Assembly: GCA_964485695.1 (NCBI GenBank)
Contig: CAZAKZ010000093.1
Location: 1-22,536, forward strand
Origin: CAZAKZ01 sp964485695
GTDB taxonomy: Bacteria; Planctomycetota; JAFGQW01
DNA length: 22,536 nt
Direction of reading: 5' to 3'
Below, piece after piece: positions 1 through 8,690 of this stretch. The notes under the pieces are model-generated. The model was not told the DNA's origin and did not search any database. It saw nothing but the letters and a program-made list of their open reading frames with translations. Position 1 is the first letter of the stretch; each line of letters begins with the position of its first letter. Position numbers and translations under genes: made by a program.

Positions 1-19
1 GACTGATGTAGAGGACTTT

Positions 20-91
20 CCATCTCGATTCCCGGAGCTGTCAAACTTTTCGAGTACCCCGGCAGAGCCGGGGGTTTTCCCTGAAAATAAT
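20..91 (-). repeat. Dispersed hairpin repeat, copy A
   Basis: Read on the minus strand, this stretch aligns with 13294-13372 on the plus strand; by hand about 64 of 79 columns match. Its core is a 7-bp GC stem (CCCCGGC at 57-63, loop AGA, GCCGGGG at 67-73), followed on the plus strand by GTTTT, so it could also terminate plus-strand transcription arriving from the left. Conserved sequence outside the stem (the segments read TTTTCAGGG and GTTTGACA on the minus strand) shows it is a repeat and not just a generic terminator. It lies about 50 bp past the stop of the minus-strand lipoprotein gene and may continue beyond the left edge of the window. Confidence 0.7.
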
Positions 92-143
92 TTATGGCGG
101 CACTCCGGACTTCGGGGGGCGGAGTCGGAAACCCCGGCTGCAG

Positions 144-3100
144 TTACAGCTTGATCCGGCACACCTCGCAGGCCTGCCCCTTGCGCTTCAGGATGACCTG
201 AAAGCGCCGGATCTCCTCCCCTGGTCCACCGGCCTTGCGGCACACGGCCACGTCCACGTGGGTCTCCCCGGCCAGGAGGTTCGGATTCTCTCTGAAGTAG
301 TGGACCAGCACCACGTAGTCCCCGGGCTTCCCTTTCGGCAGGCGGAAGCGTTCGGGGCCGTATCCAACGGTCAGGTCGTCGAGGAGCTCGCCGCCCATGT
401 GGGTCTTCATGTGGTTGTACCCGCACGCCTCGCCGTCGGGATCCACCACCCACAGATCCACGTCCGTGCTGTCGGTGTTCCAGGAGATGGTCACCAGAAT
501 GTCCGCCGCGGTGGAAGTGCTCGCAAGGTGCTCGAGGCGGTCACAGAAGCATTCGGCCAGGGCACGTCCGACACTGCCTCCACGATTGGCGCCGCGCATC
601 ATGCGGCAATACTCCTCCAGGACCACGGTCTTCAAGGACGCATGGAACCGCCCGTGCCAGGTGCCCGCCAGAACGATCTCATAGTAGACGGCGGCCAGGC
701 CGAACCGCCCCGCGGCCTCGAGGCTCCGGGCCAGGTCACGGTATGCATGGGGTTCGAAGGGGCGAGACTCGCGGACGCGGTCAAAGAGACTGGCCGCGTA
801 CGCGGGCTGCTTCATGGAAAGAAGGCGATACCCCACGAGGCGAAGGGCGTCGCTCCGACCCGGGTGCATCTCGACCACGGTGGACAGGGCCCGGAGGCCG
901 AGGAAGGCCTGGCTTCCCTCCATGCGGCGCGTGGCCTCGTCCAGATAGGACTGGACCTTTCTGCGGTCCGCTTTCCGGGCCTCGAGGTAGGTGCCTGAGG
1001 CTGCTCCTTTCCCGGGCAATGGGCAGGGGGCGTCCCCGGCGGGGAGCTGGAAATCCTCGGCCTTCAGAAGGCCGCAAAGCGCCCGGACGTGATCGCCTGC
1101 CCCGGAACTGTCCAGGCCGGTACGCTTCGACACCCGGTCCAGATAGGCGAGGAAGGCCTCTTTTCGCGAGGCAACCCGGTTCCTCCGGGAATACACCGCA
1201 TCCAGGTAGTGCGCGACGTCTTGCACCTTCAGCTTCCGGGCCTCGGCCTCGATGCCGAACGCCTCGTAGTCGGCGTCTGTCTCCAGCACCAGGAACGAGG
1301 TGATCCGGCTGCCGATGTTGAACCTCTGGGCATAGGCCGTGGCCAGCGGTTCGGCCTCGGGATCTCCGGAATCGAGGATCTGGTTCACCGCCATCTCGGC
1401 CCAGGCCCGTGCGGCCAGTTCGCTCCTGCCCGATACTTCCACGGGAAAGACGAGTTCCCGGGTCTTCCCCTGGAAGCGCCCCTTGACGCGGATCCCGCGG
1501 TGGGCCGGCGAGGAAGGGTCGTCTCCGTCCGACCGCCACGCCACCACGAGCTCCCCCCCGGGAAACACGGCTGCCTGCCGCCCCGCGATTACCACGTCGC
1601 GAACCGGGCGTGCGCCCGTCTCCCCGGGAGTCGTGACCTCGATCTCGTCAACGAGAAGGCAGGGCCGCCTGTGCGCCAGGGCAGCCCGGTCGGCCATGGC
1701 CTCGTTGAACACGTTGAACACGCCCCCGCCGGTCCGGGTCAGCTTGTGGAAGAGCGCCAGGTTGTCCGCCCCGTGTCCGGTGCGGTAGCAGAAGAACCGC
1801 GGGATCATGGACGCACCCGACTCCACCCCGGCCAGCAGGCGGTCCGGATCCTGCTCGCCCCAGTTCACCTGGCCGTCGGAGAGCAGGAACACGTTGACCG
1901 GCGGGCGGTCCTCGTCCCACCGCGTGCGGGCCAGGAGGCCCAGGGCTGCGCCCAGGTCGGTGGCGCCCTCCAGGAGCACGCCGTCCAGGCGGCGGAGGGC
2001 CTTCCTGCGGCCCGCATCATCGTTCAAGATCCAGCCGGCCGATTCCACCCACCAGGCACCCACGTCAAAACACAGGACGTTGAAGCGCCGGATGGCCGTA
2101 TCCTTCTCCAGGATCCGCTCGAGGATCTTCAGGTTCGCGTTGAAGCGGTCCGGGTGCTCGCTCAGGGAGGTATCCAGGAGGAACACGGCGCGGTCCGCCC
2201 AGGGCCGCTCCACCTTCGCGGGCAGATCCGGGCGAAGCCGGGCGTGGTAGACCCACCCCGACCGGGTGGGATCGGGCCCGGCAATGGCCTGGATCGCGAG
2301 ATTTTCCGGAACATAGGCCAGCACGGCTTCACCGCCCGGTCCCCGGGTCTTTTCCCACGCCTGATCGTAGACGATGCGGCCGGATACCACCTTCCGGGAG
2401 ACCCCCTTTTGCGGTGTCCAGGTGTCCGATGTCACGCCGGCAGCCGGCAGCGTCGCCGTCAGGTGCAGGAGATCCAGGTCGCAGTCGGGAAGCGGGAACC
2501 GGTAGCGCACGGCGCCGCCGGCCACGTCCAGGGGCTCCTCGTACGCGATGAGGACGCGGTTGAATCCCCTGGCGGGGACGGGAAAGACCCGGCCGCGGAA
2601 GGTGTTGCCGCCGGCATACTCCAGGAGCGCCGGATCGATCTTGCGCCGCACCACCTCCTCGTACGTGCGCCGGGCCTTTTCCCGGTGCACCACCCGGGCT
2701 TCCCTGAGCTTGCCCCAGGTGGGCCTGTGGACCTTCCGGCCCACGTCGGGCGGGGCCATGGAGGCCAGCACCCCCGGGGGAAGGTCCTCGAGGGTGCCGG
2801 GGGGGAAGAAGTCGGGGATCTCGGTGCGGCTGTCGTTCAAGAACATGGCGTAGTAACACACCGACGCCCCGGCCGGCAGGGGATACTCGAAGGTGCCCTC
2901 GAGGGGCTTTCCGTGCGGATTCCGGAAGATGTGGTCCACCACGGTGCGCGCCCGGGCGCCCTCGATGCGCACGGTCACGCGCATGCGCTCGAGTTCGAGG
3001 GAATTGCCGCCGCCCACGTAGACCCGGGCAAAGGACGGGCGGTGGCGGCTGCGCTTCCACTGCCGGGTGGAGGGAGCCGTGCCCGACCCGGTGGCGGCTC

Positions 3101-3557
3101 CGGTCCCCCTCTTGTCGACCTCAGCAGTCGTGATGGCCCCCATGGAATAGGTGGCCCCCATGTAGTTAATACACCGATCGAAGATGTTCTCGGTCCGAGC
3201 GCGAATGTCCCCTCCGGACCCCGCGGGGGAGAGACCGCCGGAGGCGGCTGAACCTAAACCTCGGTAGTCGACCCCCCACTGCCCCTCCGTCGATCCTGAT
3301 CCCCTGTTACTGACGCCGCTGGAGCGTATCGGGGAGGATGAGAAGTGGAAGGCACGGACCGCACTACGGGCCTGTTCGGCCTCCTCGTTCAATTTGCCCG
3401 CCGCCAGAGCCCTGGCATGCGGGGAATACTCACCGGCTCCGGCCACGATGTTCCCCGGACTGTCCGGGCCTGGAGAGGAGCAACCGGGAAGAAGGGGCAG
3501 GACGAGCAACGCGACGATCAGGACGAGCCACAAGCTCGGCAGCCTCGAGTGCAGCAT
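144..3557 (-). CDS. VIT/VWA/DUF2135 lipoprotein (1137 aa)
   Basis: A large exported lipoprotein resembling inter-alpha-trypsin-inhibitor-like (VIT plus von Willebrand A) proteins. An ATG at 3620 extends the frame, but the ATG at 3557 is preferred: it has GGAG 8 nt upstream and puts the signal peptide at the N-terminus, with a lipobox-like LLPGC (Cys26). Domains in order: a low-complexity Ser/Gly-rich linker (about 40-165); a VIT domain (about 170-320); a VWA domain (about 450-635) with the metal-site motif DTSLS near residue 460; a TPR-like helical region (about 885-965); and a C-terminal DUF2135/YfaP-like domain (about 1019-1105) with the typical VDLWVVDPDGE stretch. VWA and VIT domains usually mediate protein-protein adhesion, so a surface scaffold role is inferred. 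No protease or enzymatic domain is visible. The gene stands alone; its neighbours on both sides are intergenic repeats. Confidence 0.9.
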   Translation of the reverse strand: MLHSRLPSLWLVLIVALLVLPLLPGCSSPGPDSPGNIVAGAGEYSPHARALAAGKLNEEAEQARSAVRAFHFSSSPIRSSGVSNRGSGSTEGQWGVDYRGLGSAASGGLSPAGSGGDIRARTENIFDRCINYMGATYSMGAITTAEVDKRGTGAATGSGTAPSTRQWKRSRHRPSFARVYVGGGNSLELERMRVTVRIEGARARTVVDHIFRNPHGKPLEGTFEYPLPAGASVCYYAMFLNDSRTEIPDFFPPGTLEDLPPGVLASMAPPDVGRKVHRPTWGKLREARVVHREKARRTYEEVVRRKIDPALLEYAGGNTFRGRVFPVPARGFNRVLIAYEEPLDVAGGAVRYRFPLPDCDLDLLHLTATLPAAGVTSDTWTPQKGVSRKVVSGRIVYDQAWEKTRGPGGEAVLAYVPENLAIQAIAGPDPTRSGWVYHARLRPDLPAKVERPWADRAVFLLDTSLSEHPDRFNANLKILERILEKDTAIRRFNVLCFDVGAWWVESAGWILNDDAGRRKALRRLDGVLLEGATDLGAALGLLARTRWDEDRPPVNVFLLSDGQVNWGEQDPDRLLAGVESGASMIPRFFCYRTGHGADNLALFHKLTRTGGGVFNVFNEAMADRAALAHRRPCLLVDEIEVTTPGETGARPVRDVVIAGRQAAVFPGGELVVAWRSDGDDPSSPAHRGIRVKGRFQGKTRELVFPVEVSGRSELAARAWAEMAVNQILDSGDPEAEPLATAYAQRFNIGSRITSFLVLETDADYEAFGIEAEARKLKVQDVAHYLDAVYSRRNRVASRKEAFLAYLDRVSKRTGLDSSGAGDHVRALCGLLKAEDFQLPAGDAPCPLPGKGAASGTYLEARKADRRKVQSYLDEATRRMEGSQAFLGLRALSTVVEMHPGRSDALRLVGYRLLSMKQPAYAASLFDRVRESRPFEPHAYRDLARSLEAAGRFGLAAVYYEIVLAGTWHGRFHASLKTVVLEEYCRMMRGANRGGSVGRALAECFCDRLEHLASTSTAADILVTISWNTDSTDVDLWVVDPDGEACGYNHMKTHMGGELLDDLTVGYGPERFRLPKGKPGDYVVLVHYFRENPNLLAGETHVDVAVCRKAGGPGEEIRRFQVILKRKGQACEVCRIKL

Positions 3558-3812
3558 GGGTTTTTCTCCAGATCCGCTTGAGAAGTGATTTCTTACCGAA
3601 TCAGCCTGGGTATGCTGCAACTATACCCCACGAGTTCGAGGTCATGCTCTTTCGTGACGGAAAATCGGGCCCGTCTGCTTCGTACGTGCAAGGCCTGAAA
3701 GTACTACCACACAGGGGAATGCACCGAGACGCACTCCACCTCGAACAGAGGGCCGCGATTTTGTCGGGTTGGTATGTAAGTAAAGCTGGTCAGACGCATT
3801 ATGCGCGGTTTT

Positions 3813-3930
3813 CGATCCGGGTGCAGAGGACAGCTGAAACCCAATCAGTGACTTGATATCCGTCTGACGATCAAAAACTCACACTGCCTTGATCAGGAAA
3901 GGATTTCAGCTGTCCACTACACCCGGACCG
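3813..3930. repeat. 118-bp MITE-like element with 30-bp inverted ends
   Basis: The left end (3813-3842) and the reverse complement of the right end (3901-3930) agree at 26 of 30 positions. The shared core reads GGACAGCTGAAA on each inward-facing arm. The 58-bp centre is non-coding and AT-richer than the surroundings. Long, slightly diverged inverted ends around a short non-coding centre are typical of a miniature inverted-repeat element or of the two joined ends of a deleted insertion sequence. I see no clear target-site duplication, and no transposase in the window to pair it with. Confidence 0.6.
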
Positions 3931-4028
3931 GGTCCGGACCCGCACCTGTTTCAAGGACTCTCGTGGACCACCGCCTCTTGATAGCCACAGCATTTTATTT
4001 GATACGATTGAAATCGCAATCAAAAGAT

Positions 4029-4055
4029 CGCCGCTTGTGAGAAGTTTAAGCGGCG
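4029..4055 (-). terminator. Terminator-like hairpin after acyl-CoA dehydrogenase
   Basis: Perfect 8-bp stem (CGCCGCTT and AAGCGGCG) with an 11-nt loop. On the minus strand it is followed by ATCTTTTG, a short T-rich stretch, and it sits about 65 nt past the stop codon of the acyl-CoA dehydrogenase gene. The T run is imperfect, so intrinsic termination is probable but not certain. Confidence 0.5.
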
Positions 4056-4120
4056 GTTCGAGAAATCAGAGGGACTGCACGACTCGCGGCGGGCAAGTCA
4101 CGTCGCCGAGGGCGCACGGT

Positions 4121-5731
4121 TCAATCCGCGGTGAGGCGACTGGCAACGAGGTCCATGTCGGCGAGGACGCCGGTCTGCAGGGCCATGGCGCCGTTCAGGT
4201 CCGCGCGATCGATCATTGCCTGCTGGCCGGCTTCATCGAGGAGGCCCGATCCGATCCACACCTTGAGCAGCCGCGTGGGAACGCTCAGGGCCACTTCGGC
4301 CGCCCAGATCCTCGACTGGGCCTGCAGGAGCTCGTCGTCGCTAGGGGCCGCTGCGCGGCACAGGGCCACGGCGGTCTCCACCTCGGTCATGGCCCAGGCC
4401 ATCTCGAACACGGCATGCTGCTGCCGGATCAGCTTCTGCTTGAAGGCGAGGGTCGCCGACTCGGAGAGGAACCGGGCCGCCCGGGCCACCGCGGCTCCGC
4501 CCACGTGCTCGTGGCCGGCCACCTCGTCGGCCATGTCGTTGTAGAAGGCGCCCTTGGTCCTGACGCACTTGCGCATCCGGAACACGCCGATGATGTTCTG
4601 CTGGATCTCGGAGGTTCCCTCGTAGATGGTGAGAATGCGGGAGTCGCGCTTGATCTTCTCCACCTCGTACTCGCAGCAATAGCCGTAGCCGCCAAGGGCC
4701 TGGATGGCCTCATCGGCAATCTTGTCGCCCCACTCGGAGGCGGCCAGCTTGGCCACCGAGCCCTCCACCTGGCGGTCCTCGCCGCTGGAGTCGAGGAGGT
4801 CGGCCACGTACTCGATATAGGCCTGAGCCGCGGCCATGCGAACGCTGCCGGGGACCAGGAACTTGTGGGTATAGCCCTGTTTCTCGCACAGGAAGGTGCC
4901 GAACTGCTTGCGCTCCTTGGAGTAGGCGATGGCTCTCTCCAGGCTTGCAAGGCCGGCGCCGAGTCCGAAGGCCGCGACCATGAGGCGCGTGAATCCGAAG
5001 ACCTCGTTGGCCTGATTGATACCCTGGCCCTCGGAAGCGCCGACGATGTTCTCGGCCGGGATGACGACGTCCTCCATTATGACCTGGGCCGTGTTGGAGA
5101 GCCGGACGCCGTGCTTCTCCTCCTGCTTGCCGGCCGTGAGGCCCTCGGTGCCCCCTTCCACCACGAAGAAGGTGGGTCCGTCCGGAGCCTTGGCCAGGAT
5201 GGTGAAGAGATCGGCGATGCCCCCGTTGGTGATGAACTGCTTCACCCCGTTGAGCTTGTAGTGGGTGACGTTCCCCTCTCCGTCCAGGACACGCTCGGCC
5301 GTGGTTTTGAGGTTCTCCACGTTGGAGCCGGCCTCGGGCTCGGTGACGCCGTAGGCCACGATCAGCCCCTCGTTGGCGATGCGGGGCATCCACTTCTGTT
5401 TCTGCTCCTGGGTGCATCCCACCCGGATCGGATCGGTGCCCAGCGCCACGGCGAGCATGGCCGTGGCCACGCCCAGGTCCAGCTTGGCGAACTCGGTGGA
5501 CAGGCGGTAGACGTCGTACGCACCGCCCCCTATGCCTTCGTATTCCTCCGGGATGAACAGCAGGTGGAGCCCCACGTCCGGCGATAGCATGGACCGGATC
5601 AGCTCCACCGGGCAAACGTCGTTCTTGTCCCACTCGAGGCGCTTCTCCAGCGGCATCTCGCGCTCGGCGAACTCCTTCAGGGTGCCAAGGATGATTTCCA
5701 GTTCTTCGGTATCGAGCCTTTTGAGGTCCAT
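4121..5731 (-). CDS. Acyl-CoA dehydrogenase, long form (536 aa)
   Basis: FAD-dependent alpha,beta-dehydrogenation of acyl-CoA thioesters, the first step of fatty acid beta-oxidation. The ATG at 5731 has AAGGA 8 nt upstream. The N-terminal helical and middle beta domains contain the family signature GVTEPEAGSN. The C-terminal helical domain has LGGYGYCCEYEVEK and YEGTSEIQ; Glu371 in YEGT aligns with the catalytic base of medium-chain dehydrogenase. The protein is about 140 residues longer than the usual 380-400 aa; the extra helical C-terminal region recalls the very-long-chain (VLCAD/ACAD9) type, so a long-chain substrate is plausible but not shown. No ETF, thiolase or hydratase genes are adjacent, so it appears to be transcribed alone. 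The family is certain, the substrate is not. Confidence 0.93.
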   Translation of the reverse strand: MDLKRLDTEELEIILGTLKEFAEREMPLEKRLEWDKNDVCPVELIRSMLSPDVGLHLLFIPEEYEGIGGGAYDVYRLSTEFAKLDLGVATAMLAVALGTDPIRVGCTQEQKQKWMPRIANEGLIVAYGVTEPEAGSNVENLKTTAERVLDGEGNVTHYKLNGVKQFITNGGIADLFTILAKAPDGPTFFVVEGGTEGLTAGKQEEKHGVRLSNTAQVIMEDVVIPAENIVGASEGQGINQANEVFGFTRLMVAAFGLGAGLASLERAIAYSKERKQFGTFLCEKQGYTHKFLVPGSVRMAAAQAYIEYVADLLDSSGEDRQVEGSVAKLAASEWGDKIADEAIQALGGYGYCCEYEVEKIKRDSRILTIYEGTSEIQQNIIGVFRMRKCVRTKGAFYNDMADEVAGHEHVGGAAVARAARFLSESATLAFKQKLIRQQHAVFEMAWAMTEVETAVALCRAAAPSDDELLQAQSRIWAAEVALSVPTRLLKVWIGSGLLDEAGQQAMIDRADLNGAMALQTGVLADMDLVASRLTAD

Positions 5732-5760
5732 GGTTTGTTTCCTTCAAGGGTGAGCCGGAA

Positions 5761-5790
5761 ACTTTAGTTGACAAACGTGGAAGATGTCAA
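5761..5790 (-). promoter_or_regulatory. Candidate promoter/operator of acyl-CoA dehydrogenase
   Basis: On the minus strand a perfect TTGACA (5790-5785) is separated by 18 nt from TAAAGT (5766-5761), a 4-of-6 match to the -10 consensus, about 30 nt upstream of the start codon. The same DNA contains an inverted repeat TTGACA-n11-TGTCAA (5768-5790) that overlaps the -35 element and would suit a dimeric repressor. Both are read from sequence only, and sigma-factor preferences in this organism are unknown. Confidence 0.4.
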
Positions 5791-5834
5791 TCGTCCAGTG
5801 TACGGTGCCGTGACAAATCGCACGAATCCGCCAA

Positions 5835-7415
5835 CTATTTCTCTGATTTTGGCCTGTACCCGAACACCCGGGCGCACCGACTCAAAATTCTCCGGTCCTC
5901 CTCCGCGAGGCAGAACAGAACGAGGCCGCCGCTGAAGCTCGCGGCACCCGCCAGGCAGCACAGGCCCAGGGCCGTCCAGGTCTCCGGGCGCACGGCCACC
6001 TTCATCGTTGCCCAGGCCGCCGTGCCGAAGGCAGCGGGAATGAGGCCCGGCCACACGGTGGTCCGCAGCCACCGGGTGAACGTGACGTCCGCCAGCCGCC
6101 GCCCCAGGGCCCACATGAACGTGGGCTGCATGATTACCGCCGCCCCCAGCGTGCCCAGTGCCGCACCCACCGCACCCAGGCTCAGGCCTCCGACCAGGAC
6201 CAGGGTCAGGAACAGATTCAAGACCTGGGTGATCATCACCATGCGGGCGAGGGGCTTGATCCAGGCTGTGGCCGCCGCCAAACGCCTCATCATGATGTTC
6301 CCGAACTGGAGAGGGAGTACGCACAGCAGGATCACCATGACCGTGCCGGCCATGAGCTTGTCCTCCCCCACGTAGAGCGTGACCAGCTCACTGTGGTACA
6401 GGATCAAGGGTGCGGCCAGGAACGTTGCCATCCAGAGACCGTACTTGCCCCCGCGCAGATAGACTTTTGCCATGGCGCTCCGGTCGTTCCGGGTGTGCAT
6501 GGCCACCAGGGCCGGCTCGAGGGGCTGGGTCGCCAACATGGTCAGGCGCTGGATCTGCTGGAACACCAGGGAGCCCAGAAAAAAACAGGAGACGTCCGTG
6601 GAAGTGGCCATCCTGTTCAGGATGATGGGCACCACCCCGCGGCGGACCGTACCGGCCGCATGCTGCAGGAATCTCCAGGAGCCGAAGGATACGAGCTCCG
6701 GCGCGCTACTCCAGCGAATCCGTTTCGGCCTGAATTTCAGGGCGGGCACGAGTCGCAGAGATATCCGAACCATCATGCACAGGCCGAGGAAGTCCGCCGC
6801 CACCGAGGCCACCACCACCCACAGTACCCGCGGGCCGGCGCCGAGAAGAAGCGTCAGGAGGAGGCCAAGGCGAACCAGGTGCGTCCCCAGTAGAATCGCA
6901 TTTCGGAGAACAAATTTCTGGCGGACATACAGTCCGACCTCGAAGGGCGCAACCGCTACGCGTGCCGCAGCACCCATCACCAGCAGAGCAAGCATCAGGC
7001 GTGCATCCCCCTCCAGGCCCGGGAGGATGTTCAGGACGTCGTCGATGCGCCAGGCCAGGAAGCCCCCGCAAACCAGGATCAGCGCACTCGCTCCAGCGAG
7101 AAGAGGTGCCATGGTGGAGACGATCTCGGTGACCCGCCTCGTGTCCTTCCTGGCGTAGGCCTCCACCACGTACCGACCCAGGCCCGCCGTGAGGATCATG
7201 GTCAGGAGCGGCACGAACACCAGGGGCGCGTTCACGATGGGAAACAGCGCGTACTCGTCGTCGGACACCCGGTGCAGGAGATACTGCTGAAGCCAGACCA
7301 GAACGGCCACGTTCAATACGTGCGTGATGACGGAGCTGGCGGAATTGATCATGACCAGCTTCTGGCTGATCGGAACGGCAGGATCGGGATCTTTCAGGTC
7401 GACGGATGTTTCCAT
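5835..7415 (-). CDS. Wzx/MATE-like polysaccharide flippase (526 aa)
   Basis: An integral membrane protein with about 14 hydrophobic segments spread over the whole length. This topology, the length, and the charged loops after paired helices fit the polysaccharide exporter (Wzx/MurJ/MATE-like) superfamily, which flips undecaprenyl-linked oligosaccharides across the inner membrane. The start at 7415 gives a 15-20 residue cytoplasmic leader before the first helix; no clear Shine-Dalgarno is visible, and translation may be coupled to the glycosyltransferase gene that ends 9 bp upstream. Tight linkage to glycosyltransferases supports a role in envelope glycan export. The exact substrate cannot be read from the sequence. 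Confidence 0.82.
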   Translation of the reverse strand: METSVDLKDPDPAVPISQKLVMINSASSVITHVLNVAVLVWLQQYLLHRVSDDEYALFPIVNAPLVFVPLLTMILTAGLGRYVVEAYARKDTRRVTEIVSTMAPLLAGASALILVCGGFLAWRIDDVLNILPGLEGDARLMLALLVMGAAARVAVAPFEVGLYVRQKFVLRNAILLGTHLVRLGLLLTLLLGAGPRVLWVVVASVAADFLGLCMMVRISLRLVPALKFRPKRIRWSSAPELVSFGSWRFLQHAAGTVRRGVVPIILNRMATSTDVSCFFLGSLVFQQIQRLTMLATQPLEPALVAMHTRNDRSAMAKVYLRGGKYGLWMATFLAAPLILYHSELVTLYVGEDKLMAGTVMVILLCVLPLQFGNIMMRRLAAATAWIKPLARMVMITQVLNLFLTLVLVGGLSLGAVGAALGTLGAAVIMQPTFMWALGRRLADVTFTRWLRTTVWPGLIPAAFGTAAWATMKVAVRPETWTALGLCCLAGAASFSGGLVLFCLAEEDRRILSRCARVFGYRPKSEK

Positions 7416-7424
7416 ATTCGAGTA

Positions 7425-8345
7425 TCACACACCGGACCCTTGGCGGGCATCCTGCTCATGTTTTCTCCTTCGCCACCGCATCGCGCCTTCCCAGAAGAAA
7501 CCCGCGGCGTTCGCTGCCTGGGTCAGCACCAGCAGGAGGGAGACCAGAAAAGGCCTGTTGTCCGGCTCCAAGGAATAGGGGCTACGGATCAGCCTGGTGT
7601 AAAAACGGAATGGCTCGACCTTGATCCGCCCCGCACCGCGGGCCGCACGCAGCCGATGATGGAAGAAGGCACCGCGGCCGTAATTGAAATGCTGCGCCGC
7701 GAACTTGCGCAGGGAGAGGCTGTGGTAGTGATCCATGACCGCGTCCTCGACGAAGATGAACTTGCTGCCGTGAGAGAGGCATCGATCACAGATCTCGCGG
7801 TCCTCTCCGGCCGCAAAGGGAAACCGGGTATCGAAGCCCCCGACGCGGTGGAAGTTCTCCCTGGACAGGGCCAGGTTGTTGGAGGGAAAGATCGGGGCGC
7901 CCTTCTTGAGGAAATAGTCACAAATGTAGGACACCAGGACCTGGCTGGCGGTCGAGAACGGATTGTCGACCAGAGCGTTCACGGTGCGTCCCCCGAGAAC
8001 CCGGTCCGCTGATCGGGTGAACTGCCCGGCAAAGGACTGCAGCCACTCTTTTCGTGGACGACAGTCATCGTCCGTGAAGGCCAGATAATCCCCGGAGGCC
8101 TCCTCGGCGCCCCGGTTCCGGGCCGAAGCCGGACCGCCGTGATCCTGCACGATGAGCTTGAGGTCCAGGGTCTCGCGGTAAGGAGCGAGGACAGGTTCCA
8201 GGTCGGACAGGGTGCCGTCATCCACCACGATGACCTCGAAACGCCGGGCTGGGTAGTCCAGAGTGGAAACCGCCTGTATGCAGGCGGACAGTTTCTCCGG
8301 CCGGTTATACGTGGGTATGATGATGGAAAAAGAAGGCAGCTCCAT
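7425..8345 (-). CDS. Family 2 glycosyltransferase (306 aa)
   Basis: A GT-A fold, inverting family 2 glycosyltransferase that transfers a sugar from a nucleotide donor. The N-terminus has the typical SIIIPTYNRPEKL, followed by VIVVDDGT. The metal/nucleotide motif is TDDDCRP, and the acceptor-side acid motif is AAGEDREICDR. A single hydrophobic segment near residues 265-285 and a basic tail suggest membrane association. The ATG at 8345 is preferred because it begins directly before the conserved first strand; an in-frame TTG at 8363 would add six residues, and neither has a strong ribosome binding site. It is the first gene of a two-gene unit with the flippase-like gene, so it probably builds or extends the glycan the flippase exports. 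Confidence 0.9.
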   Translation of the reverse strand: MELPSFSIIIPTYNRPEKLSACIQAVSTLDYPARRFEVIVVDDGTLSDLEPVLAPYRETLDLKLIVQDHGGPASARNRGAEEASGDYLAFTDDDCRPRKEWLQSFAGQFTRSADRVLGGRTVNALVDNPFSTASQVLVSYICDYFLKKGAPIFPSNNLALSRENFHRVGGFDTRFPFAAGEDREICDRCLSHGSKFIFVEDAVMDHYHSLSLRKFAAQHFNYGRGAFFHHRLRAARGAGRIKVEPFRFYTRLIRSPYSLEPDNRPFLVSLLLVLTQAANAAGFFWEGAMRWRRRKHEQDARQGSGV

Positions 8346-8690
8346 TTTCGAGGGATTTCTCAAATCCGTATCCGGGCGTCAAGGCACTCCTGCCACAGCG
8401 GGCACTCGACCGCGCCATGGTATGACAGGCACCGGTTGAAGTAAAGAATCTGCCCTACGGTCCAAGATATGTCCCCCGGATTTCGATAGTACGCATTAAC
8501 AGCCGAATCCGCTTATTTATATTGACGACAGCTCGAGAGCAGCTGGGAACTGGCCCGCAACAGGAATTGTGGCGCCGCGGATTCATACGGTAGGGGAACC
8601 GTTGAATCTGCTCCGATTTACTGTTACCTTGATTCAGTTGCTGTTCATCCGGTCCATTTCACGGGAAGAGGTTCCATAGCCTCCACTATC
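8346..8690. other. Divergent intergenic region, 345 bp
   Basis: This stretch separates two divergently transcribed glycosyltransferase genes and should carry both promoters. No gene is seen. It has an AT-rich patch (8511-8524), a palindromic GCTCGAGAGC (8531-8540), an 8-bp inverted pair GAATCCGC (8505-8512) / GCGGATTC (8577-8584), and a smaller pair TGAATC (8603-8608) / GATTCA (8631-8636). None of the possible -35/-10 pairs is good enough to call. Confidence 0.45.

Larger units (their letters stand above)
3558..4120. other. Intergenic region, 563 bp, no gene seen
   Basis: No convincing coding sequence lies between the VIT/VWA lipoprotein start and the acyl-CoA dehydrogenase stop. The plus-strand frames that cross it have no ribosome binding site or recognisable family. 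It holds a short palindrome CGCAT-T-ATGCG (3795-3805), the 118-bp inverted-repeat element at 3813-3930, a palindrome CCGGACC-G-GGTCCGG (3923-3937) touching the right end of that element, and a terminator-like hairpin at 4029-4055. The minus-strand promoter of the lipoprotein should lie in the left half, but I found no convincing -35/-10 pair. Confidence 0.6.

Noticed and set aside
1089..3251. 720-aa open frame on the plus strand
   Set aside because: It lies antisense inside the VIT/VWA lipoprotein gene. Its composition is that of a high-GC shadow frame (Arg, Gly, His, Pro-rich), it has no recognisable domain, and the minus-strand gene has clear domains and a signal peptide.
3338..3856. 172-aa plus-strand frame starting in the lipoprotein gene and running into intergenic DNA
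   Set aside because: There is no ribosome binding site or family resemblance; it crosses the signal-peptide region of a real gene and ends inside the inverted-repeat element.
3923..3937. GC palindrome CCGGACC-G-GGTCCGG considered as a terminator
   Set aside because: It has no T-run on either strand and no gene ends close to it; it is recorded only as part of the intergenic description.
4037..5587. 516-aa open frame on the plus strand
   Set aside because: It is antisense to a well-supported acyl-CoA dehydrogenase and looks like a low-information His/Gly/Leu-rich shadow.
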